Below, piece after piece: positions 7,018 to 15,243 of a stretch of DNA of 61,971 nt. Within the stretch, counting starts at the first letter, position 1. The number at the start of each line of letters is the position of its first letter. The notes beneath the pieces were generated by a model. The model saw only the letters and a list, made by a program, of their open reading frames with translations. It had not been told where the DNA came from and searched no databases. The stretch lies in NCBI GenBank assembly GCA_031550125.1, contig JAVBOW010000020.1:1-61971 (forward strand), read 5' to 3'. The stretch comes from JAVBOW01 sp031550125. Lineage in GTDB: Bacteria > Bacteroidota > Bacteroidia > Bacteroidales > Rikenellaceae. The position numbers were made by a program, and so were the translations under genes.

Positions 7018-7932
7018 ATGAAAAAATATTTGCCGCTCTCCGTCCTGCTTGCCTTCATCCTGCTTTCGGCAACCGCCCATACTTCACTGCGCGTAGCCAC
7101 CTACAACCTGCGCAACGCCAACCCGGGCGATTCGCTCAAGGGCGACGGTTGGTACGTGCGCCGAGCGCCTGTCGCGGAGTTGATAAGGTATCACGATTTC
7201 GACATCTTTGGTACGCAGGAGCTTATCCACCGACAGATCACTGACATGGCCGCCGACCTTCCGGCTTACGCATGGATGGGCGTGGCCCGCGACGACGGAG
7301 CCGCTAAGGGCGAATATTCGGCCATATTCTACAAGAAAGAGCGCCTGGAAAAGCTGCACGGCGGCGATTTTTGGCTCTCGCCCACTCCCGACCGTCCCGG
7401 TTTGGGTTGGGACGCCGCGTGTATCCGCATATGTACCTGGGGTCATTTCCGCGACCGTGCCACAGACCGCAGATTCTGGTTTTTCAACCTGCACATGGAT
7501 CACATAGGGGTGCAGGCGCGCCGCGAAAGCGCCAGGCTGGTATTGGCGAAGATAAAAGAGATGTGCGGATCCGACCGCGTGATCCTCACCGGCGATTTCA
7601 ATGTAGACCAGCGCAACGAAAGCTACGTCCTGCTGCGCGATTCGGGCATACTGGCCGATTGCTACGAGGCCGCCCGGGTGCGCTACGCCCTTAACGGCAC
7701 GTTCAACGCCTTCAATCCCGAAGCCTTCACCGACGAGAGGATAGACCACATATTCGTATCGCCCGCCTTCGGCGTGGAAAAGTACGCCGTACTGACCGAC
7801 ACCTACCGCTCCGCAGCTCAAACCCCCGAGGACGCCCCCGCAAAGGATTTTCCAGCCGGGCTATCCCTGAAAAGGTATCGGGCCAGGGTGCCTTCCGACC
7901 ACTTCCCCGTAACGGCGGACCTCTCCTGGTAG
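7018..7932 (+). CDS. Secreted endonuclease/exonuclease/phosphatase family protein
   Basis: The ATG at 7018 was preferred over upstream codons because it places a signal peptide (MKKYLPLSVLLAFILLSATA) right at the N-terminus and sits 27 bp after a -7 box. The 304-residue protein has the EEP signature residues: VATYNLRN near the start of the mature chain, the metal-binding Glu in GTQE, HMDHIG, TGDFNVD and the C-terminal SDHFPV. The fold covers DNases, sphingomyelinases and sugar-phosphate phosphatases, so the substrate is undetermined. Acts in the periplasm or outside. Confidence 0.88.
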   Translation: MKKYLPLSVLLAFILLSATAHTSLRVATYNLRNANPGDSLKGDGWYVRRAPVAELIRYHDFDIFGTQELIHRQITDMAADLPAYAWMGVARDDGAAKGEYSAIFYKKERLEKLHGGDFWLSPTPDRPGLGWDAACIRICTWGHFRDRATDRRFWFFNLHMDHIGVQARRESARLVLAKIKEMCGSDRVILTGDFNVDQRNESYVLLRDSGILADCYEAARVRYALNGTFNAFNPEAFTDERIDHIFVSPAFGVEKYAVLTDTYRSAAQTPEDAPAKDFPAGLSLKRYRARVPSDHFPVTADLSW

Positions 7933-7937
7933 CGCCT

Positions 7938-8663
7938 CTATTCGCAGGTTACGGTAAGGGTATATTCCGTACCCTCCTCCTTGACGTGTATCAGGGTCAC
8001 GTAACCGTCCGCGTCCGTCTCGTAGGTGTAAGTGGTAACGTCTTCGAATTGTTTTGTCTGTCCCACATATCCGGCTAAGGTCATTTCAGTGACCAGGTTC
8101 GCCGAAGGTTTGCCCAAATTAAGGATTGGCGGGGAATAGAAACCAACCAGAAATTGATTCAGGTCGAAGTTGTATTTGTTGGACAGCGGGCCGTATTTCA
8201 TCGAATATACCTCCGACCCTAAGGCCGATACGTTCATGGACGTCATGTTTCCCCCTTGCCATTCGGCCGCTCCCGAGGCCGATATCGCCCCCCAGTTTTC
8301 GGTGAACCCGGCGAGATACCCGTCCGAATAGGCGAACGAACATTCTCCCGCGTCTCCGTCGTCCTCCAGCACGCCGCTTACCATACGCCCTTTTGGGCCG
8401 GTGGTGTAGGTGTTGACGCCGTATGGAGTGTTTTCCACGATGGTATGGGCGTCCGGATATGCATATGTCGTCTCTTTGTGGCGAGACGTCATTTTGGTTA
8501 TGCGTTTGGAGGCGTCGTATTCGAAATAGGTCCCGCGGTATTCATCCGCTATGGAGATGATATATTTGAAGCCCGGCGCGGATTCGTTTTCCTTGGCGGG
8601 AGGGTCGCATGCCGTCAGCGTCGCCGAGAGCAGCCAAACAAAGAGATAAGGTAAGTTTTTCAT
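7938..8663 (-). CDS. DUF4595-like lipoprotein
   Basis: A 241-residue protein with a lipobox LTAC (Cys19). The mature part holds repeated short YD-like beta units (YFEYDASKRITKMTSRH, CSFAYSDGYLAGFTEN, TYTYETDADGYVTLIHV), as in the Bacteroidota DUF4595 group. Such proteins are surface or periplasmic with no assigned role. It is convergent with the EEP gene (5-bp gap) and 45 bp downstream of lpxB on the same strand. Family call is by resemblance only. Confidence 0.7.
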   Translation of the reverse strand: MKNLPYLFVWLLSATLTACDPPAKENESAPGFKYIISIADEYRGTYFEYDASKRITKMTSRHKETTYAYPDAHTIVENTPYGVNTYTTGPKGRMVSGVLEDDGDAGECSFAYSDGYLAGFTENWGAISASGAAEWQGGNMTSMNVSALGSEVYSMKYGPLSNKYNFDLNQFLVGFYSPPILNLGKPSANLVTEMTLAGYVGQTKQFEDVTTYTYETDADGYVTLIHVKEEGTEYTLTVTCE

Positions 8664-8708
8664 AAGGATTTTATTTGTGTCAGGGATTAATGATCCGTCC
8701 GTGTTCCG

Positions 8709-9869
8709 CTATCGCCCATTCTCCGCTCCCGCCTCTTCCGACACTATGCGCGCTGCCGCCTGCGACGGCAGGGCCTCGGGGCGGCGCAGGGTTCCGAGTA
8801 CTTCTTTCGCCCGGGTTACCAGGCCCGCCGCATACCTTTTGTCGCCGAGCAGCCTCATCGCTTCGGGGGCTATAAGTTCCGGGCGGCAGTTTTGGAGTAC
8901 GAACTCGGGGATTATCGCCTCGCGGGCCATTATGTTAATCAGGTTGGCGTATGGCGTTTTTATGACCATCCTGACGAGCATGTTCGTCAGCGCGTTGAAA
9001 GTGTAGACTATCAGGTGCGGCGTCCCGGCGGCGGCCAGCTCGAGCGATACGGTCCCCGACTTGGCGAGGGCTATGGCACTGGCGCGAAAGGCGTTGTAAC
9101 GTTCGGCCTGCCCGGTGACTATCGCCACGGGTATGTCTGTCCCGCCGAAGGCGCGCCTTATCTCTTTTTCGAGGTTGGCCACGGTAGGGACGGCCACATA
9201 TATTTCACCGTATTGGCTGCGAATCATTTCCAGGCTTTTGCGTAATATGGGGGCCAGTTTCCGCACCTCGCTGCGGCGGCTGCCCGGCAACACGGCTATC
9301 ACGGTGGCTTCGGGGGGTATGCCGTGGCGCAGGCGGAAACCATCGGCGTCGTACTCCACGCCAGACATGCGCTCGATGACGGGATGTCCCACGAAGTCGC
9401 ATCTGAGGCCGTATTTTTCGAAATAACGGCCTTCGTCCGGCATGAGCGTCATCAGGCGATCGACGAGGGCGGCCACGTTTTTAGCCCTCCCTTTTTTCCA
9501 CGCCCACACCTGAGGTGCCACGTAATGTACCACAGGGATCTTATTGCCGCGTTTTTTGAGTTTGGACAGAAGGCTGCTGACGAAACCCCAGCTGTCCACG
9601 GTCACCAGCACGTCGGGACGCCGCTCTTCTATGTCGGCTACTGTCTGGCGCAGGCGTTTGAGGATAAGCGGCAGGCGAGGCAGGACTTCGAAAACGCCCA
9701 TGACGGATATTTCTGAGATATCGAACAGCGACTTTAGTCCGAGGGCTTTCATGCTCTCGCCGCCCACGCCGCAGAATTCCACGCCGGGATGCCTCTCCCC
9801 GAGGGCTTTCATAAGCCCGGCGGCCAAAAGATCGCCCGAAGGCTCGCCGGCAACCAGATATACTTTCAT
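8709..9869 (-). CDS. lpxB: Lipid-A-disaccharide synthase
   Basis: Condenses UDP-2,3-diacylglucosamine with lipid X to form the lipid A disaccharide. The 386-residue protein has the GT19 landmarks: AGEPSGD at 7-13, CGVGGESM, VDSWGF, HYVAPQVWAWK, FVGHPV and LPGSRRSEV. Cytoplasmic/peripheral membrane. Upstream on the same strand lies lpxI, whose product is lipid X; a 215-bp repeat (copy B) sits between the two. Confidence 0.95.
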   Translation of the reverse strand: MKVYLVAGEPSGDLLAAGLMKALGERHPGVEFCGVGGESMKALGLKSLFDISEISVMGVFEVLPRLPLILKRLRQTVADIEERRPDVLVTVDSWGFVSSLLSKLKKRGNKIPVVHYVAPQVWAWKKGRAKNVAALVDRLMTLMPDEGRYFEKYGLRCDFVGHPVIERMSGVEYDADGFRLRHGIPPEATVIAVLPGSRRSEVRKLAPILRKSLEMIRSQYGEIYVAVPTVANLEKEIRRAFGGTDIPVAIVTGQAERYNAFRASAIALAKSGTVSLELAAAGTPHLIVYTFNALTNMLVRMVIKTPYANLINIMAREAIIPEFVLQNCRPELIAPEAMRLLGDKRYAAGLVTRAKEVLGTLRRPEALPSQAAARIVSEEAGAENGR

Positions 9870-9889
9870 TCAGAAACCGTTTAAAATTT

Positions 9890-10104
9890 GGACCAGTCTC
9901 AGTTATATGCTGGCTTGCGCATTTAGCGCATCATCATTCACTTATCCATCTCATTTCAAATCCTCACGGACTTCAGTCCGCTCCGGTTTGAAACTCAAAC
10001 GACAAGCGAAACCTGACGTACGCTATGCGCAGCGTCGTTATCGTAGGGCGCAGCGCTTTCCCTCGCCGCGCATCTGAACACCAATCTGTTTTTCGGACTG
10101 ATCC
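9890..10104 (+). repeat. Dispersed repeat, copy B (long form)
   Basis: A 215-bp long-form copy with ends GGACCAGTC and GACTGATCC, which form an imperfect terminal inverted repeat. It carries the inner module with CGGACTTCAGTCCG and the GTTTGAA/CAAAC arms. It fills most of the 267-bp gap between lpxI and lpxB, so it would be transcribed within their mRNA if they form an operon. Confidence 0.9.
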
Positions 10105-10136
10105 TTTCTCAGGCCGAGTAAAAACAAAAGAGAGAG

Positions 10137-10958
10137 TTATATCTCTACGCCGATGATGAAGATCCCCGCTTCGTCTGCCATTTTGATGGCCTCCTCGCGT
10201 TCTATTACCAGTATTCCGCCCGATTCCACCGCTATTCCGCCCATACCGTATTTTTTGAGCTGCTCGATGGTTTGGATACCCATGGCAGGCATGTCGGTGC
10301 GCGTGTCCTGCCCCGGCTTCTTTATCTTCACCATCACGGGGGCTTTACCCTGCTTTTTGACCGTTGCGGCCCTCGACAGCATCATGTCGGTGCCTTCGGC
10401 GGCCTCTACGGCAAGCACCATGCCCTCCTGCACCACCACGGCCTGGCCTACGTCCACCTTGCCGAGGGCTTTGGCCACCTCTATCCCGCGGGCTATGTCG
10501 TCCATATCGTCCTTCGAGGGTTTGACCTTGCCGTATACGCCCGAGTGGAACATCATCTCGGGGACGACCTCCTCTATGCCGCGCACCTTGAATCCGCGCG
10601 ACTCTACCTCGGCTATGACGGCGCGGAAAAGCCCGTCGTCGCCCAGTTTTTTCATCGTCAGTTTGGCGATCAACTTGGCGCCTTCCCAATCGGGGATAAG
10701 CTCCTTTAGCGACGGGCGCTTGATGCCACCCGCCATTACTATATCCACCGCGCCGTTGTCTTTGAGCGCCTTAAATATCTTGCCCACCTCGCCCATGCGC
10801 GCCATGGTGTGCGGAACCGAGGCGAAAGCGTCCTCGTCGGCGAAGGGTTCCAGGCCAATCACATAAATATCTATGCCACGCTCCCGGCAACTTTGTATGA
10901 TCTTTACCGGCATTTGGCCGCTGCCGGCCAAAAGCCCCACTTTTTTAATCGTTTCCAT
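10137..10958 (-). CDS. lpxI: UDP-2,3-diacylglucosamine pyrophosphatase, LpxI type
   Basis: A 273-residue cytoplasmic protein of the LpxI (formerly DUF1009) family. It has the N-terminal GLLAGSGQMP (8-17), MAGGIKRP (75-82), and the C-terminal KPGQDTRTDMPAMG (214-227) that includes the conserved DTRxD acids. LpxI cuts UDP-2,3-diacylglucosamine to UMP and lipid X. In Bacteroidota this step is more often assigned to LpxH, so an LpxI next to lpxB is worth noting. The genes lie in pathway order with repeat copy B between them. Confidence 0.9.
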   Translation of the reverse strand: METIKKVGLLAGSGQMPVKIIQSCRERGIDIYVIGLEPFADEDAFASVPHTMARMGEVGKIFKALKDNGAVDIVMAGGIKRPSLKELIPDWEGAKLIAKLTMKKLGDDGLFRAVIAEVESRGFKVRGIEEVVPEMMFHSGVYGKVKPSKDDMDDIARGIEVAKALGKVDVGQAVVVQEGMVLAVEAAEGTDMMLSRAATVKKQGKAPVMVKIKKPGQDTRTDMPAMGIQTIEQLKKYGMGGIAVESGGILVIEREEAIKMADEAGIFIIGVEI

Positions 10959-11021
10959 AAATTATCACGGTTTTATACTCGTAAAATTACGCTAAAAACC
11001 GTAATCATGTACCTCGCGGCG

Positions 11022-13571
11022 TTATTTTTTCTCACTTTCCCAGCCAACGTTATTCAGGAACCACGCCGCCGTTTCAGGGTTTAATTTTTGTTGTTCAAGT
11101 ACTTCCGGCAGACGTGACCATGTGTCGGAGAACCTTGCCACCAGCTCGTCGAAACGCTCGGGGAAATATTCCACCGCTACGCCCGTCTCGGCCGCCCAGC
11201 CCAGATCTTCGGACACGAATATGCCGGCGTCGCGGAACTTGAGTCCCGTCACCGCCCTGTTGAGGCGTTTCATATGCCCGGCCACGCCCTTGTCGAGCAG
11301 TGTTTCGGAGGCCCTCGAAGCGTAATGCACCTCCACCTCCCTCTCCCTGCCGCAGGACGCAACGGGAAGGTCCACCGACAGGGCCATCTCTGCGCCCGAG
11401 TAGCGCCATGAGGCGCTCTGTCCGTCCACCGTCACCCTGTCCGGCATGGCCGAGTTGTAGACCTTTACCGAATATTTACGCTCGGAAGGCATGCCGTTAT
11501 AGCTTCCGCGACGAGCGCCTATGGTCACTTTCAGGATATTGGCGTTGCGCGTATAGGCCAGGCGGGTGTAGGCGTTGGCGGCGGCGTAGTCCTTGCCGTT
11601 GCCGCTGTCCTCATACATGTCGAACTGTCCGCCGTTGCCGGGAAAGACTCCTATCGTCACGGGCATACCGTTCTCCGACAGGGTAGTGGCGTTTGTGTAT
11701 AAGGGGATGATCGATCCGGCTTTTACGTATACCGGATATTCGGTCAGGGTGAATTTGCGCTCCGTCTCGGCTCCGCCTTTCAGCAGTGCGCCCGTATGCC
11801 ATTCATACCAGTCCGATCCCTCGGGCAACCACACTTTCTGAGTGGAGACGCCGTCTTTCATCGGGGCGGCTATCGGGGCCACCATTATGTTCTCGCCGAA
11901 CATGTATTGGTTGCGGTAGGCGTAGGACTGCGCGGCGCGCGGATAGTCGTAGTACATCGGGCGGCAAAGTGAAAGCCCGTCGTCATATCCTTTGCGGGCC
12001 ATGGCGTAAATGTAAGGTACTATCGAGTACCGGAAAAGCACCGCTCCGCGCAGGGCTTCGAACGTTTCGCCGGTAAAGTTCCATATCTCTTTGTTGAGCA
12101 GGGCGTTTTTTGTGGAGTGGGTGCGCAGTACGGGACTCAGCGCGCCGTATTGCATCCAGCGGACGTAAAGCTCGTCGTCGAATTTGCGTACGCTGTGTTG
12201 GCCGCCCTCGAACTGGTGGCCTCCTATATCGTGGCTCCAGTAGCCGTAAAGGACGTTCGAGGCGCAGTTGGTGAAATAGGGTTGGAAAGCGAGCGTTTTC
12301 CAGGTTATGTAGGCGTCGCCCGAAAAACCTATCTGGTAACGGTGGTTTCCGAGGCCTCCCCAGCGGTGGTATAGCATTGGACGTGTATCGCGGTTACGCT
12401 CCATATCGCTGAAGAACGTATAGTTGCACCACCATGTGTTGCTCAGGCTGTCAACTTTGCGGTCGTATGGCCACTGCTGCCAGTCGAGCCACCAGAAATC
12501 CACTCCCTGTCGTTCATAGGGGTGCAGCACCTCGTCGAACATGGTCGTCATGAATCGTTTGTTGCTGCCTTCCCAGGGAATGGTCTTTTTTGTGGCGGGG
12601 TCGACGCCCATTCGTCGCGCCACGCGCGGATAGCACTCCTCGGTGGATATCACCCCGTCGGCCGGATGGAGGTTTAGCGTCACTTTCAATCCGTTGTCGC
12701 GTATGTGCGAGAGCAGTCGGGCGTAGTCGGGAAACAGTCGGGTGTTCCACGTCCATCCCGTCCAACCTCCCAGACCCTTCTCCACGTAGTGCCAGTCTAT
12801 GTCTATCACCAGTACGTCCAGGGGGATGGCGTAGGTATGGAATTTATCGATAAGCTCCCTGAGTTCCGTATCCGAGTAACTCCAGTAGCGCGACCACCAG
12901 TAGCCGAAGGCGTAACGCGGAGGCAGCGGCATCTTGCCGGCAAAGAGGGTGAATTCCTTCAGCGCGGCCTTGTAGTCGTCGCCGTAGGCCATAAAATACC
13001 AGTCCTGCCCGTTTTTTTCGGTACGCGGCATCACCCACGGCCAGTCGGACGAGTCGAAAAGGAAATTGCGCGAGTCGTCTATGAGCGTCCATCCGTCGGT
13101 TGCCAGCAGGCCGTCTTCGAGGGGCATGGGCGTACCGTTATCTTTAGTATCGCCGTTATAACCGTCCAGGGTGCGGTATGTCCCTTTAAGGTTTCCCTGC
13201 TGTTTGTTTCCGGGCTTCCATGCGAACGGCTTCACTCCTTTGGCCGACGCTATCGAGAGGTTGTCGGGGGTGAATTGTCCCGATGCGCGCCTGTATCTCA
13301 CCTCCATCTTGGACGTTTTGATAACCACCCATTTGCCACTGTTGCCCACGGTGTAGGCAGCCTTGCGGGGAGTGCGGTCGGCGGCTACGAACGACGGGGC
13401 GTCGACGAAACTGCCCGAAGGACTCCACTCCATACGTACGACGCCGTCGGCAATGACGGTGAATCGCGCGTTGTCGTCTTTATAGGCCTCCCACGAGGTT
13501 TGGGCCGTCGCCTGCGGCGCAAACAGCGAAACCATAACGGCCGAAAGGCAGCCGGCAAAATATTTTTTCAT
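11022..13571 (-). CDS. Secreted GH31 family glycoside hydrolase
   Basis: An 849-residue protein with a signal peptide ending APQATAQ. After an N-terminal beta domain comes the GH31 barrel; the nucleophile is Asp363 in FWWLDWQQW and the acid/base is Asp419 in GFSGDAYITW. The barrel start IDIDWHYVEKG and the HDIGGHQ loop also fit GH31. A C-terminal beta domain follows, then about 95 residues with no match I know. GH31 enzymes are mostly alpha-glucosidases or alpha-xylosidases, but the WLDWQQ variant leaves the linkage uncertain. It has its own promoter; no susC/susD pair is adjacent. Confidence 0.9.
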   Translation of the reverse strand: MKKYFAGCLSAVMVSLFAPQATAQTSWEAYKDDNARFTVIADGVVRMEWSPSGSFVDAPSFVAADRTPRKAAYTVGNSGKWVVIKTSKMEVRYRRASGQFTPDNLSIASAKGVKPFAWKPGNKQQGNLKGTYRTLDGYNGDTKDNGTPMPLEDGLLATDGWTLIDDSRNFLFDSSDWPWVMPRTEKNGQDWYFMAYGDDYKAALKEFTLFAGKMPLPPRYAFGYWWSRYWSYSDTELRELIDKFHTYAIPLDVLVIDIDWHYVEKGLGGWTGWTWNTRLFPDYARLLSHIRDNGLKVTLNLHPADGVISTEECYPRVARRMGVDPATKKTIPWEGSNKRFMTTMFDEVLHPYERQGVDFWWLDWQQWPYDRKVDSLSNTWWCNYTFFSDMERNRDTRPMLYHRWGGLGNHRYQIGFSGDAYITWKTLAFQPYFTNCASNVLYGYWSHDIGGHQFEGGQHSVRKFDDELYVRWMQYGALSPVLRTHSTKNALLNKEIWNFTGETFEALRGAVLFRYSIVPYIYAMARKGYDDGLSLCRPMYYDYPRAAQSYAYRNQYMFGENIMVAPIAAPMKDGVSTQKVWLPEGSDWYEWHTGALLKGGAETERKFTLTEYPVYVKAGSIIPLYTNATTLSENGMPVTIGVFPGNGGQFDMYEDSGNGKDYAAANAYTRLAYTRNANILKVTIGARRGSYNGMPSERKYSVKVYNSAMPDRVTVDGQSASWRYSGAEMALSVDLPVASCGREREVEVHYASRASETLLDKGVAGHMKRLNRAVTGLKFRDAGIFVSEDLGWAAETGVAVEYFPERFDELVARFSDTWSRLPEVLEQQKLNPETAAWFLNNVGWESEKK

Positions 13572-13587
13572 AATATTTTAATTTCCC

Positions 13588-13595
13588 CAAATATA
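13588..13595 (-). promoter_or_regulatory. -7 box for the GH31 gene
   Basis: Reverse-strand TATATTTG, 17 bp before the GH31 start at 13571. The region just upstream is taken up by the terminator of the preceding gene, and no -33 TTG lies at the usual distance. Confidence 0.5.
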
Positions 13596-13613
13596 ATCAA
13601 TTTACCGGCAAGA

Positions 13614-13645
13614 AAAAAACCGTCCGGATTTTTCGGACGGTTTTT
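13614..13645 (-). terminator. Intrinsic terminator after the DUF4919 gene
   Basis: CCGTCCG (13620-13626) pairs with CGGACGG (13634-13640), flanked by A-run and T-run on either side. On the reverse strand a T-run follows the stem, ending the 13670-14314 transcript before the GH31 promoter. Confidence 0.9.
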
Positions 13646-13669
13646 CCGGGGTTATGCCGGCAGGGGGCC

Positions 13670-14314
13670 TTATTTTCCCGTTTTGTGGGCGCCTGCCACG
13701 CTGCGCGACATGTCGAAATATATTACCTGTTCCGCGCCGTTTTTTTCCGCCGTCACCTTTTCCGCCTGATATTCGGGAAGAAATTCCCTCTGCTTGACGG
13801 TAAAGCCGGACAGCACGTTCCGTTGGTCGCTCGCGCTTATCACCTTGTAGGCTGTTTGAGGGGTCTTACCGTCGCCGCTCAAGGATATCACCTCGATTAT
13901 CTGCGCATATTTCAGCATGTTATCCCAATAGCCCCGCTCGTTCTCAAGGAATTCCTGGGCTATGGCCATCGACATTATGGCCTTCAGGTTCACGGGATTC
14001 TTTTTAAGTATGATTCCGGCTTGTTTCTCCACTGCTTTCGGGTCGTTGTCGTCCATCGCTTTGGTCAGGGCCTCGTCCGGAATTTCGGACGAATAGCCTT
14101 TCCGGAACGAATACCCGTAATAGACTATCGCGCACTGACGTCTGTCGAGCGTGGTGTCGCCTTTTATGAATCGCTTTAGAAGCTGGTCGTACGCGCCGTT
14201 GCGAGAGGTGGCGATGGCCGATATGGAATCGAAGTTTATTTTCGCCAGGCCCGGTTGGGCGGCGGCCGTAAGAAGAAGGGTGGACAACAGTGTTGTCGCG
14301 AATATTTTTTTCAT
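13670..14314 (-). CDS. DUF4919-like exported protein
   Basis: A 214-residue protein with a signal peptide (MKKIFATTLLSTLLLTAAAQ). The mature region resembles DUF4919: an early IVYYGYSFRKGYSSE segment, TPR-like helices (about 85-130), and a C-terminal EQVIYFDMSRSV. Function unknown; probably periplasmic. It is flanked by an upstream ispH terminator-like hairpin and a downstream terminator, so it is likely a single-gene unit. Confidence 0.75.
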   Translation of the reverse strand: MKKIFATTLLSTLLLTAAAQPGLAKINFDSISAIATSRNGAYDQLLKRFIKGDTTLDRRQCAIVYYGYSFRKGYSSEIPDEALTKAMDDNDPKAVEKQAGIILKKNPVNLKAIMSMAIAQEFLENERGYWDNMLKYAQIIEVISLSGDGKTPQTAYKVISASDQRNVLSGFTVKQREFLPEYQAEKVTAEKNGAEQVIYFDMSRSVAGAHKTGK

Positions 14315-14325
14315 GGCATTTCAGA

Positions 14326-14345
14326 TGTTTGAATTTTTTCAAACA
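14326..14345 (-). terminator. Short hairpin after ispH
   Basis: TGTTTGAA (14326-14333) pairs with TTCAAACA (14338-14345) around a TTTT loop, in the 62-bp gap between ispH and the DUF4919 gene. It lacks a good T-run, so its efficiency is doubtful. Confidence 0.4.
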
Positions 14346-14376
14346 CCGGAATTGCAAACTGCGTTCCAAAAGGGGG

Positions 14377-15234
14377 TCAGATCTCCGCAAGGAGCGCGGC
14401 AACCTTTTCCATCTGCCACTGTGGGGTGGACGTGGCTCCGCACACGCCTACGGACAGACATCCTTCGAACCACTGCGGATCGATCTCCGCCTCGCTCTCC
14501 ACGGTATGGCAGCGGGGGTTGGCCCGGCGGCATACCTCGTAAAGCACCTTTCCGTTGGAGCTTTTCCTGCCGCTGACGAACACCACTGCGTCGAAACGCG
14601 CGGCGAATTCCGCAAGGTGCGATTCGCGGTTCGACACCTGCCGGCAGATGGTGTCGTGGATGGTTACCGCCCTGGGATCGGCGGCCTTTTCGAGTATCGT
14701 GCGGCTTACCTGCCCGAAGAGGGCGAGCGACTGTGTCGTTTGCGACAGCAGGTAAATGGGGCGCGAGAAGTCGAGCGTGTCGAGGTCGGCTATGCTCTCC
14801 ACCACCGTCACGTTGCCGTCCACCTGCCCCGAGAGTCCCGTCACCTCGGCGTGACCTCTCTTGCCGAGGATGACTACCTGTCCTCCTACAGGTTTCATCT
14901 GTTCGTAAGCCTTCACCACCAGCTTTTGCAGGCGGGCAACCACTGGGCATGTGGCATCTATGATCTTCAGGTTGTTACGTTCGGCTGTGCGATATGTGGA
15001 CGGAGGCTCGCCGTGCGCCCTTATCAGCAGCGTGGCGTCGCGCAGTTCGCCGAGCGACTCGTGGCGTACGCATCGCAGGCCGCGCCCTTCGAGCCGCTGC
15101 ACCTCGAGGCGGTTGTGTACTATGTCGCCGAGACAGAATACTCCGGACCCTTCGGCAAGCGACTCCTCGGCGCGCGTTATGGCCCCCACCACTCCGAAGC
15201 AAAAACCCGATCTGCCGTCTATCTCAACTTTCAT
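14377..15234 (-). CDS. ispH: 4-hydroxy-3-methylbut-2-enyl diphosphate reductase
   Basis: Last enzyme of the MEP isoprenoid pathway, making IPP and DMAPP. The 285-residue protein has the three iron-sulfur cysteines Cys12 (GFCFGV), Cys96 (DATCPVV) and Cys197 (HDTICRQV), substrate histidines His40 and His74, and catalytic Glu130 in GKRGHAEVTG. Length is normal for the family and a C-terminal TSTP motif is present. It is the last gene of the likely operon pbp1A-asd-hflX-ispH, 9 bp after hflX. Confidence 0.96.
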   Translation of the reverse strand: MKVEIDGRSGFCFGVVGAITRAEESLAEGSGVFCLGDIVHNRLEVQRLEGRGLRCVRHESLGELRDATLLIRAHGEPPSTYRTAERNNLKIIDATCPVVARLQKLVVKAYEQMKPVGGQVVILGKRGHAEVTGLSGQVDGNVTVVESIADLDTLDFSRPIYLLSQTTQSLALFGQVSRTILEKAADPRAVTIHDTICRQVSNRESHLAEFAARFDAVVFVSGRKSSNGKVLYEVCRRANPRCHTVESEAEIDPQWFEGCLSVGVCGATSTPQWQMEKVAALLAEI

Positions 15235-15243
15235 GGCCGCCGG

